Assembly (NCBI GenBank): GCA_032622095.1
Contig: CP136063.1
Coordinates: 85,847,980-85,911,979, forward strand
DNA: 64,000 nucleotides
Reading direction: 5' to 3'
Source: Siphonodentalium dalli
Lineage: Eukaryota; Mollusca; Scaphopoda; Gadilida; Siphonodentaliidae
The translations under genes were made by a program, and so were the position numbers. Under the pieces are notes generated by a model. That model saw nothing but the letters and a program-made list of their open reading frames with translations. It was not told the origin of the DNA and did not search any database. Shown piece after piece: positions 1-10,700 of this stretch (position 1 is the first letter of the stretch; each line of letters begins with the position of its first letter).

Positions 1-49
1 CATGAAAAATTTTATGATTATCCGACCAAAGGCACGATCTGTAGCCTGT

Positions 50-300
50 GTCAAATGATTTAGTCATGCAAAGAGTAAGATGGCTGCCAGTGGCCATGTT
101 TTATGGCTGAATGACCCCCAAAATGACTCGTTCCCATCTATATGTCAATGTTAATGTTAACATCCATGATAAATTTCATGATGATCAGACAAACAGTATG
201 GCCTGTAAATGGAATGAATTTTGAAATCCATGATGGCCACTGACGGCCATGTTTTTTTTTGCCGAATGACCCCAAAATGACTCATACAGCATTATAACCA
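50..300. repeat. Fragment of the ~165-175 bp mollusc-type minisatellite (pearl/Helentron-like)
   Basis: About one and a half units are present, with the phrases ATGGCTGCCAGTGGCCATG, CCCAAAATGACTCGTTCCCA and CATGATAAATTTCATGATGA, the same unit tandemly repeated at 12.5-14.3 kb but here in mixed orientation. No gene. Confidence 0.6.
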
Positions 301-827
301 CTACAGAGAGCAGGCTTCTCAAAGTACTGATGGTTCCAGACCTATCCGTACCGGGAAGGTTCTGCATGTGGCACCGCGGTTCCGGTTCCGTTACTGAAAG
401 TCTTAATTGATAATATTGTATGTGGCTACTTGGATTTATACAAGTTATATATACAATGTGCCAGGTACGAAATACAGGTTGATCTTACGACTGGAATTAG
501 ATTAACAATGTGGATTTAGAATAATTTAAATAATGAATTTCGCCAATCGAAACCTCCATTGACCATCTGGGCGACATGATGATTTTGGCGCGCCGGACAT
601 GCCCATGGAATAAGCCCCCGGTGGGAGAATAAATCATGGCTTCTAGACAGTACCAGTATAGAGGTGTTTCGGTTGGCAATACAATGCATCTATCCAACCA
701 CTTAATTCCTCCATTGACCATTCTGATTTTTTTCAGTTTACTTCTAATAGCCATCAGCTTCATGATACATCAGCAAAATAAATCATCAATACAAGCCAAA
801 CGGGTGGTCCGATCACACTCCAATCAT

Positions 828-2235
828 TAGGGTCCTGCGAATTGGAGATTATGATCGAATCGAATATCGAATCGAGTCTACGTAAACGAATCGAATATCG
901 AATCGAATCATACCTATGTGTTGCATTCTCAATTAGGCATTTAATTTCAATGATTAGACCATTTGAGAAACGTTCTATGAACTTCCATGAAATTCCATCA
1001 TAACTTGTGTGGCGATCAACTGTCGTTCCCGATACTATTAACTTCAATTGAAAATTGTTGAGAGAAAAAAACAAACAGATTAAAACGTCATTGTGGTCGT
1101 AACGATGATTAGATATATAACCACTAAACGGATTATCGGAATTAAAATCACGCGCAATTTGTAGAGTTTGCATGTATATGCACAATTGCAAATCGGCACT
1201 CGGAAACACTCGTTTTTATAAACTTGAAGATGCAACAACAGTCGCAGAGTAGCCTGCTTATGTAGTGCTGGATGCTTAGATGTCTTGTTGTCTCAGACGC
1301 TTGCGATTTATATACCACGTTGCATTCATCACACGTGTAAGTTTCTGCACTACATGCAGCTTTTATCATGTTTAAAATAAACATGAATAACGGACGACAA
1401 GTTTTAAGGAACGCTCCGAAACTGAAAGTCAACTTCAAAAGAAAACACCGCCACATGCTATCTTCGATGCCGGGAGCATGTGTTGTTTACATTCTCGGCG
1501 ATATTACAGAACGAATGTCGACTGTGACGAATGCGGAGGATGGGAAAGTTACATTTATTTTATTGTTAAATACACTTATTAAGTAACTTCATTTGGTTGT
1601 AACATATATCAACATACCATGCATAAAATCATCTGGCCAATATCCATTTGCATTCATACTTCGTTCGAATGACGAATCACTAGAAAAGGGGTTAGCAGTA
1701 TACTCCATTGGTACCTCGTGTGCACGGTTTTAGACAAAACGAGGAAAGTCGAGTGCGGCGATCTGAATAAACTGATGTTTTTGTTGTACAATTTGAAAAA
1801 GTAGAATTACACCACAAAACTGGATCGAGATATCCATGGTAACTCGAGTAATGACTAATCTGTACAATGCTTTTAAGTATCTCATCGCTGTTATAATTTA
1901 CGTGTGTCGTCGGTCCATCGGCGATCTCTGAGCTTTTGGCTACCATGTTCAAAGCTAGAATTCAGATGTATTTAGTTGTCCTATAGTGGCTAATTATTGG
2001 CTTTACTTATATTTAATAGCATGCGAACATTCGCGATGTATAATAAGAATTATTTTTAAAGGTGCATATATTCATAATTTTCGGGAATTATATGGCACAG
2101 AAACAGCGAAGATCGACGTGTGCACTTGTCCGTAAACAGCTTACTTTTTTGTCAGTGTATATTCAAAATTTCGAGTTGGAAATTTCAAATCGAATTTGAC
2201 TTTCGAATCGAATCTCGAATATTCGCAGGACCCTA
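828..2235. mobile_element. hAT-type DNA transposon remnant, 1,408 bp
   Basis: Perfect 15-bp terminal inverted repeats (TAGGGTCCTGCGAAT) are flanked on both sides by the same 8 bases, CCAATCAT (820-827 and 2236-2243). The 8-bp target duplication is diagnostic of the hAT superfamily. Both ends carry subterminal clusters of CGAATCGAAT motifs. The only coding trace is a BED-like zinc finger on the - strand; the catalytic region is missing, so the element is an internally deleted, non-autonomous derivative. Confidence 0.88.
1265..1333 (-). pseudogene. BED-type zinc finger remnant of the hAT transposase
   Basis: An open frame on the - strand (1456-1148, 102 codons) contains CDECNVVYK, then RHLSIQH: a C-x2-C and H-x4-H pair 13 residues apart, as expected for the BED finger that begins many hAT transposases. 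Positions given span the first Cys to the last His. No DDE domain follows, so this is a relic. Confidence 0.5.
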
Positions 2236-2243
2236 CCAATCAT

Positions 2244-2795
2244 GTACTCGTTTTATTAGTATAAACACTGTTTATCACCAAAAAATATCTGATTGATTAA
2301 CTAGTATTCCAATCCCCTATTCATCTACATTCTGGTTGCATCCATAATGTTAATTAAACTATTGTATGTAGATTAATATCTATTGTGTTTGGGTTATGAA
2401 TAAATAAATGTGTCAATCAACTGACTAATGACGATAACGACACTTGAAAACCGATGTTTTGAAGGACTCGTGACTTTTTTTTTTAAGCAATGGCAGATGC
2501 GTATTTGTTGTGACCTAAAGATGTCTTGTTATCACACATTTGTTCCAATTAGGGTGGCACAACATGTGATGGAAGATATAACCAATTTTAAATGCCATGC
2601 ATATATACCATTGGAAACGAACCAGCAATGTATTTCTATAATAATTCGAAAATATACTATGTATACGGTACATGTATACCATAGTAGTATGGCGTATGTG
2701 CTTTTAGATAATCTCTTCACGATGATACTGCTGCCAGTGCGTTTTATAGTCCGAGTGTTGATCGGACTACGTTGTATTTCTAACCTAGTGTGAAC
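2244..2795. other. No recognisable feature
   Basis: AT-rich sequence. An open frame of 121 codons at 2428-2793 has no recognisable motif, and an opposite-strand frame overlaps it. I see no support for a gene. Confidence 0.5.
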
Positions 2796-3700
2796 TGTAG
2801 CTACTGGGGTCGTTGTCGTAACATTTATAGATAAATGCACACCAGTCTCAGTCGGCACGAGATTGATATGTTGCCGTAAATAATTGCTGTCTGCCTCAAT
2901 TCAGACTATTTTTCTTCAGTACAGACCGTAGTTCTGATAAAGCCATTCTTTTCTCACAGTGACGAAATTGCAATAAAATTGATCATCGGTCGCATAATGA
3001 TCCCAGAACTGGCATTAAACAGGGACAGAAAGAACTGCTTGGTTGTTTGAGCGATGAACGGAAGAAAATGAACTTGCAAAAAAATATCAACACGTGTGCA
3101 TTTATGTAGAAAACACTACGACAATGACCCTGTCACGTGACACTAAGGGGCTTGTTACATGAGCCGGGAAAACTCGGTTAGCCGGGACAACCCGGTCTGC
3201 CAGGACAACTTGATCATGCTGTTATATGAGCCGGGACAACCCAGTTAGCCGGGACAACTCAGTTGACATTCACGCAACTAGCTACCCATCTAGCTGTCAA
3301 TCACGCGTCACGACGTCGGTCAATAATGTTTGCTTGGGTTGTCACTAAACGTCACTCACACGACGCGAGCATTTTATTGGCTAACGTCATGTCAAGTTAC
3401 TACGAATGGTGTTACGTTCTAGACTAATTGTAAGAAGAGCATGAGGATCAGCTCGCGGTTACATGAGCCGAGCTGTCCCGGCTAACCGAGTTGACCCGGC
3501 TCATGTATTATTTTAGTGAGAAAGCACAGAAGACCGAGGCACCCGGCAGAACGGGTTGTCCCGGTTAACCGAATTGTCCCGGCTCATGTAACAAGCCCCT
3601 AAGTGAGACTGGTGTGAATTTATGTATACAGAAATGCACACAGTGTGCATCTATGTATAAAACATTACGACAACGACCCCATTAGCTGCACTGTAGACGA
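2796..3700. mobile_element. Older inverted-repeat element interrupted by a Harbinger MITE
   Basis: 2800-2860 (TACTGGGGTCGTTGTCGTAA...ACACCAGTCTCAG) reappears in inverted orientation at about 3603-3695 (GTGAGACTGGTGTG...ACGACAACGACCCC). A third related copy lies at 3085-3135. Splitting point and family are unclear. Confidence 0.5.
3147..3599. mobile_element. PIF/Harbinger-type MITE, 453 bp
   Basis: The terminal inverted repeats begin GGGGCTTGTTACATGAGCCG and are flanked by TAA on both sides (3144-3146, 3600-3602), the target size and sequence of PIF/Harbinger elements. Inside each end are several copies of the phrase GCCGGGACAACCCGG and variants. No coding capacity. Confidence 0.85.
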
Positions 3701-4649
3701 CTCATGTTTATCATTCATTTGTTCTTTACATATGGATGGAATTGTCTAAATTTTGACTCCACTTTTAGAATTGCTATGTTTTATAGAAATATTCAGTGTT
3801 GAAACTTCGGGTGCCGGGCGAAATATTTTTTTCGGACACTCCGATACAAAATGTCGCATAAATTGTTTGCTCTGCATGGCGAAAAATAGCCCGGGGGGGG
3901 CCCTCATATCAGGATGTTGGATTCGCCACTTGCATGGCTACCGTATATACATATCGCGTGGAATACCAAATTGAAGTCATTTCAACACACAGTTAAAATA
4001 ATACGTTTGAGTTACGGTATGTAAACTGCTGCATTTGCATGCATGTTACTTGTTACTAATGTTAGCAATATTGGCAATCTCACACGACTTCCCCGTCAAG
4101 AACATTTTGGGCTGAAGTTTGGTTTTGTTTACGCTGCAATTGCAAAATAATTCTGATTCCATTTCTGACAAATTCTGGACAATAAATTGAATAATATATT
4201 ATACATAATATTTAATGCAACAATTGTGAGTCTGAAATTTCCATCAGGTTTGTAAGTTTCCCCTTACCAAACTATATATGCACCATGTCAGCTGACCGCG
4301 TGTGAATCCACGTTATGAATATGAATTCAAATTATTGATTTGTCACGACTTGGTATCCAATGTAAATAATGTGTTTGGGAACTACTACCGTTTCCGTTTC
4401 CGTATTGAACGGATAATGCAAAGTTCCATTAGAAAACAAAAAGTAATTGGGAAACGTGAATGTAACAAGGGACGCAATCGATGATAAATGCAGGTGCTTG
4501 TAGTTTGCTCGTAATATTTGGCATTTAATTGTGTTACAGATCGAAATATGTGCGCCATTTACCACTAGAATATAACAGCAGTGAATTGTAGTATGTGTGC
4601 AAGTCGTTCCAGTTCAGATTCAGAATGATTGTTGAGTGGGTGATTTTTT

Positions 4650-4720
4650 GGAGGGGGGGGGGGGGGGGTGTTGGGGTGTAGACTAGTACTAGTAGTAGTA
4701 GTAGTAGTAGTATACTAGTA
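4650..4720. repeat. Simple repeats: poly-G and (TAG)n
   Basis: A run of about 16 G starting near 4653 is followed by seven to eight TAG/AGT triplets around 4687-4712. Confidence 0.9.
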
Positions 4721-5071
4721 ATATGATTACGTCAGTACGTATGGACAACCCAAAACACGTCCATCCATCTATATTACTATAAAATGATAAATGTGTGTTT
4801 CATGGGAGTGCCTGGCGTGTATTTCTGGCCAACTTGGGATATATGATCACGTCAGTATACATGTACGTATGGACGGCGACATGTCTCTATTCCGAAGGTT
4901 CACTATTCCCAGGCCAAGGTTCATTATACTGAAGGTTCGCTATTCCGAAGGTTCTCTATTCCTCGCTATTCAGAAGGTTTTTGTTATTTTGAAATTTCAT
5001 TCGATATTCTAAAGTATTGAGAGGGTTCTTTATCATAAGACTCTTTTTCGATTATGAAGGAAATATCTTAA

Positions 5072-5340
5072 AGGTACTCAATCCGATCAGACGCTCCTAA
5101 ATTACTATTTCTTTCGGTGGTAAAACAATATTTGATTCGAGTCGAGGAACCCACCCATCAAAGCTCATGTTATTAGATATCGATTTTTGCTATTTCTATT
5201 GTTTTATGGGCCTGGTCTTGTCAGAATAAAAGGTCAAACAGATAAAGATGGATAACTGTAAAATCGTGGTAATAATAACCACTTGATTTTTGAGTTGTCC
5301 ATCTTTTCTGGTTAAATAAGCCCATAATAGCAAGCCGAAT
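5072..5340. mobile_element. TTAA-associated MITE fragment (same family as 43009-43459)
   Basis: TTAA at 5068-5071 is followed by AGGTACTCAATCCGATCAGA, identical to the left end of the complete copy at 43009. Later parts (GGGTGGGTTCCTC in reverse, TGGATAACT) also match that copy. Confidence 0.6.
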
Positions 5341-5599
5341 AATGTGCGCCATTTACCACTAGAATATAACAGCAGTGAATTGTAGTATATGATTCTAGTA
5401 TGTGACTGCAAGTCAGAATGATTGTTGAGTGGGTGATTTTTTGGAGGGGGGGGTGTAGTATTACCTTAAGTTATGTTACCTTATGCTGTTAGTGGTCCAC
5501 GTCATCTTCACCGGGCAATCTCACACGACTTCCCCGTCGAGTTAATTTTGGGCTGAAGTTTGTTTTAAAGTGCCGCCAACCTCCCCCAAGCTCACCCAC

Positions 5600-6664
5600 C
5601 CTACTAGTACAAGTGTTTTTTCCTATAGTGTTTTTGAAACGTGTCTCTCTGTGGTGTCATTCTTTTGGTATGCCTGTTATTTAGTAAAGGTAAGATTTTA
5701 CTAAATAACGGGAAGATTAGAGTTATGTTTCTTTGGAAAACTCAAAACATTGATATTGCCCTTCACCGAATTCCTGCACCTATATGTCTTATTGTTATTC
5801 TATCCAACACCCGACAGTCCTGATTCATCTGTGAGTTTGTCCCCTAATCCCATAATTTGCATAAGATGTACCGGTACATGTACCTCAGAACAACAATGCA
5901 AAATTAATCAACTTAATTATGACCGTAACTAATTCCTCCATCAAATCAACCAGTATTCACACCCGATATTTCATTGACCACCTAAAAATACTAGTATTCT
6001 TCACATTCTTGAAAACTATACAAGTATTGCAAGATGATCGCGCAGGTCACAGCAAGAAGACATTAATTAAGATAATCATATTGGCTACCAGATAAAGCAT
6101 AAAAAATGACTACAATATCCATCTCACACCCCGTTTATGAAATCTATTTCACTATTTAAGAATCTAGTGCATAAAGTAAAGACAAATTATGGACTTGTTC
6201 AGATGTGTCAAACTGATAAGTTAGTATTCAGGTGCTATGTCAACTGGAGGAATGCAGCATTCTACTGACATCGCCGAAAATCTGAAAGACGTCAACCAAT
6301 CCACTCCATAGAAAATATCGTCTGAACTACATGCCATTGTAAATATTTACATCTTGATTCGGGACGCATCGGCGGTTAACCAATGCAAATGATTTCGCCA
6401 TCGACAGTCAAATGTTGCATTTAATTAATATATAAAAATGACAGTGTGTGTGTTGTAAATTTTGATTAATATTCGTGAAAATAACTACTTTGAGCAAGAT
6501 TATTCTCCATTTCTATTTGATCACCCTACTGGAGTATTTCACATCACTTTAATACATTTGGAATGAGAATTGCCACCTGAAAGACACTATATTGTTTGAT
6601 AGTCATTTTTGAGTCCATTTATTTCATATAGTTTCAATATTTTAGAGGGAGATCAATAATTAAT
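5600..6664. other. No recognisable feature
   Basis: AT-rich intergenic or 5' intron sequence; only short frames without motifs. Confidence 0.5.
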
Positions 6665-6672
6665 TTGCTGAT

Positions 6673-7112
6673 CAAGCCTGATTTGTAGAATGAGGTGCCC
6701 ATAGGGTTAACTTGGTGATGCTATCCTGCCCTGCAGGCTAGCATCACCAAATTCATTCTCTGAGGACCTCATTCTGATCAGGCCTCAACTGCTATGGGAG
6801 ACCTAGGATCAGATTGAAATTCCCCAGTTGAAGTTGGTGATGTTCACCCATTAGTTACCGGTACATGTACCTCGATTATGCATTTTATCTTCTGCAAATT
6901 ATGGGATATATAAAATTCTCAGAAGGGAAAGGTTTAACTAAAAACAATGTTAATTTGAGACTATAGCTACTTCCCAGAAGATGAGGCTTAAGCAGAATGA
7001 GGTTCACAGAGGTGACTTTGGTGATGTTAGCCCGCTATGTGGGACAGCATCACTAAATTCACCCTCTGGTGACCTCATTCTGCAAACGACAGACACATTA
7101 TAATCAGGCTTG
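6673..7112. mobile_element. Two-hairpin hAT-type MITE (CAAGCCT family), copy 1
   Basis: Begins CAAGCCTGATT and ends AATCAGGCTTG, flanked by TTGCTGAT and TTGTTGAT, an 8-bp target duplication with one mismatch. It contains two palindromic hairpins (6689-6776 and about 6995-7086), each built on the phrase AGAATGAGGTCCCCAGAGGG and its complement, joined by a ~200-bp linker. Confidence 0.82.
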
Positions 7113-7203
7113 TTGTTGATTCAAATAAATTCTATGTGTTGTACATCATTTCAACAGCACCAAATAAGTGAGCTCCAAATGGCAATTAATGTTGATTATT
7201 ACT

Positions 7204-7306
7204 TTGTTAGTTTGATATCAGTCGAGATACTTGTATATCAGCCCTCTGTAACTTCTTATCAGCCTTCAGTCTCAGGACTGATATCTCGGCCGATATCAAA
7301 CTAACC
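7204..7306. repeat. Palindrome
   Basis: GTTAGTTTGATATCAGTCGA and, inverted, TCGGCCGATATCAAACTAAC form a hairpin of about 100 bases, 145 bases before the start codon. It resembles a small fold-back element. Confidence 0.6.
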
Positions 7307-7386
7307 AAGAAATACATCATACCTTTAAATATCTTTATTGTCATCGCAATATCCCATATGCATGATGCGTTTCATCCTATTTTCAG

Positions 7387-7450
7387 ACACTAGACATGAG
7401 CCCCTGCCACTGGTATAATATGTTATCAACATCTGACCCAAAGCTGTAAG
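7387..7450 (+). other. Probable 5' UTR part of the first coding exon
   Basis: A pyrimidine-rich stretch ending in TTTTCAG at 7380-7386 looks like a splice acceptor, so the ATG at 7451 probably lies in an exon starting at 7387, with one or more noncoding exons further upstream or outside the window. The ATG is preceded by CTGTAAG, which gives A at -3. No promoter could be identified. Confidence 0.4.
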
Positions 7451-7725
7451 ATGTCTCTTGCTGCACTGTTAAAGAAATATAACTTTGAGCGGATAACGGA
7501 TAAAGAAAAAGATGCTCTACATGATGAATTGGAACAATTCCGTTGGAAACTGAAGGACGGAGATGCTGATAATGAACCGGGCAAAATTGAACTGACTACT
7601 GATCAGCTGACTGAGGCATTTAAAGTACTCCAGGGGAAGGTATGCGTTCCAACATTTCCTGGACGTCATTCTGAACCTCGTTATGTCTCAGCGGTAGCAT
7701 TAAATTTCCTCACAGATCGAATGGA
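7451..7725 (+). CDS. Coding exon 1 (start codon)
   Basis: This exon encodes residues 1-91 plus two bases, starting MSLAALLKKYNF. It has a charged helical stretch (TDKEKDALHDELEQF) and a second helix (TTDQLTEAFKVLQGK). The donor is GTGAGT at 7726. A GTATGC at 7640 is a weaker candidate donor, but splicing there would put exon 2 in a frame with an immediate TAA. The longer exon joins as GA+C (Asp) and keeps the frame open. Intron phase 2. Confidence 0.8.
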
Positions 7726-10700
7726 GTGAGTATCTACAATTATATTCTCTTGCTTGATTTTTGTAACAGGTCTTTGCCTGTGTAGGTTACAAGATCAACC
7801 CTTGAAATTGGCATTTTTCTTTTACGGCATTGCTTTATATTAATTGCATGAAATCTGTATTAGCTTTTATAGTTTTGACTATGGCAATTGCCTTTTGCCG
7901 CAGCTAATTTTGAGGGATATAGGTGCCATGTTCATCTGTTTGATCTTATCAAAGTTGTATACTAGTATATTATTTTAGTGCCCTGTGCACACACATTATC
8001 TGCACTATTTTAATTACAGCAGTTAATGGTTCAAGTGTAATTGAACGTGTGTTTAATGCCTGGTGTGCGAGAGATGATAAAAGCATATTGGCATTTACAC
8101 TAGACGGAAATTAATTAGGTCTGTGGGACTATATATGAAACTGATAGACTATAGATCAGACACACAGCAAAATAATCTAGTTGTATTCAATGGAAATTGC
8201 AAACTTTCCCTCATCAAAATGACTTAAAATCTACAATCTACGGTTAATCTGATTTCCCAGAATACAACAAAATTCTTGTTGTCGGATTTGTAAATCAAGG
8301 AAGTCTATCGGTACAACATATACATGATATTTTGGAAATAAATACAGTCTCAAATTAAAAAAATTTTGGTTACTTTTTCCCTTCCTGTTCACTTTTTATA
8401 TCCCCTAATTTGCAGAAAAAAAATGCACAATTGAGGCGACAAATGGGTGAACATCATCAACTTCAACTGAGGAACTTCAATCTGATCCTATGTCTCCCAT
8501 AGCAGTTGAGGCCTAAGCAGTATGAGGTCCCCAGAAGGTGAATTAGGTGATGCTAGCCTGCCATCTAAATTCACCCACTCGGGACCTCATTCTGTAAATG
8601 TCATTGATTTCCAGGCCTGTTATTAGTAAAGAAATGGTTAAAACCGATATTTCCAGGCATGCTGGAGCCAGGAGCGGATTGGGGTATAGGGTCACCTGAC
8701 CTAATTTCCATCTGGGACAGTTGTCTGGGAGGCAGAAGAGGGAGAAAGTAGACTTGAGTCGGCTTGAGATAGATTTTAGCTCAACTTGACTTTGTTATCA
8801 TTTGCATTTGGGAAGAATATTGCGTGACCTATATCCATTTTTGTACATGCAAATTGCGGCAGCTTTATATTGTCATTATAGCGATTGCGGGACTGGGATA
8901 TTGGCGAATATTTATTAAACATAATTATGAAGATTCATGAACAAATGAAAATTAAAAAATCACTTGAAAACAATGTTTCTGTTCGAATACAATCAAATGC
9001 TGAGTATTAGACATTAGGCTAGCTGCCAATGAGTCTGACCGCATGGTAAAACCACTTCATTGCAAGTTCATTGGAACTTCATCCACTAAGATTACTCAAA
9101 CTTAGAAGTATAGACCCTGCATATAAAAATCGGGTTCTACAGAGATTGCATACTGCAAATTTCTTTTTGTTTTCTTGGAGCAGAACGAAATGTGCCCAGA
9201 CATCTCATTTACGCATTTCTCGAGTATCCTTACAAGATACTGTCTACAGGTACTACTAGTGAGTTGGACAGTAGATGTCAAATGACCAGGCCGTACTGCA
9301 TTGAAAACGATCATGATTGCATTGATCTTTGCCGACGACTCAGTGCACATGTTTCATGGACATTGGAACATCAGAGATGTCGTCATGCATCTTTGATGTT
9401 AAGCCGCCAAAGCCCGACTATGTAGGCGACATGTAATTTGCGAATTCATGGAAGACTTTTGATCTTGTATCAGTTTTTTTTCTCTTACTTTGAATGCTTA
9501 ATTTCGACTATACCCCTTTGAGTGATAACATTTGTAGCAACATTGATATAGTACACATTTTTTAAAGCTACTGTTGAAAGTCTCACACTGATTAAGGACC
9601 TGAATACGTTAGTTTATGTCCTTGGCATTGCGTGTGTCTATTACATAGTGGTTTATGGGTTGATCGTACTTCAACCGGTTGAGGAGGACGAATCACAGTA
9701 AAAAATAATAATTTGGGTCGGTCAGGATATTGGAAACACAGGTATTATTGTTTTAAGCCTAATCCAAATTCACCTGCAGCTGGCTCGCATTAGAGTGAAA
9801 GTTCATCCAACACAATGGGCTGACTACAAATCGCTCAGCATGAGGCAGACATAATGGGAGATTAGCTCAACTCTGATAAAAAAATAAAAAATCACGGATC
9901 ACTCATGGCTTAGCATGAATAACTCATATGTGTGACCATCCGCCAAGTGATCCATAGACAAAGTAATGTTGAAAATGCTTTTCTCTCTTTTCCCCGCTCT
10001 CTCCTCTTATACTAGCTCTATCTTCGCCCTCCCTCCTATAATAGATATATATATATCTTTCTCTTCTTCATTTTCTCTCCCTCTCACCCTCCCTCTGCCT
10101 CTGTCACAACATTATCATAAACTTGAAAAAAATATTTTTTGGGTGATGAGGGAGGTGCCTTAGAACACAGTATTATTTATTTATGTATTTTGCCTTACTG
10201 TATTGGTATGATATTTGTTTTATAAAATCAGGCATGAGTTGTCATACATTTTAGTGGACCTCTGACCTAACAATTCCGGTTTAGTTACATTATATATGTT
10301 TACCACTTTACTTATATTACAGCACTCTTCTGGAGAATAAGAAGGCAAAGGAAAGCCACTTTGGTTCTGTTCTGTATGATTTCTACATGGCTCTGATGAA
10401 AAGTGGCCCGGGGACAGGACATATAGAGTTAATGGATGAGGTCCTAAAATGTAACGATGTTCTGGAGGATTACTGTAAGGTAAGTATGATTAGGCCAAAT
10501 AAAAAAAGTATTTTGGTTTGGGTTTCCCGACCAACCCTATTTTTTGCGTGCGACCCTAAACATTTTTCCGCCCCACAGGCAAAAAGAAAAAAATCGCGTA
10601 TTATACAGGTATGATTTACCAAAGTATATTACTGGTACGAATTATCGTAAGTATGCACATCCACTGTTATCGGAGTGTATAATGAATACACGCAATACAA

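Larger units (their letters stand above)
4074..5570. repeat. Dispersed direct repeats: local segmental duplication
   Basis: Two phrases each occur twice. GGCAATCTCACACGACTTCC is at 4074 and 5513. A ~110-bp block starting GTGCGCCATTTACCACTAGA is at about 4550-4660 and 5344-5455, both ending in a G-run. The second copies are in swapped order, so the duplication was followed by rearrangement. The intervening sequence is noncoding. Confidence 0.6.

Noticed and set aside
2428-2793. 121-codon frame upstream of the gene
   Set aside because: No motif, an equally long frame on the other strand, and it lies next to an inverted-repeat element.
7451-7639. Shorter exon 1 ending at the GTATGC donor (7640)
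   Set aside because: It would join exon 2 in a frame that hits TAA at the sixth codon. The GTGAGT donor at 7726 keeps the frame and is a better site. Minor alternative splicing cannot be excluded.
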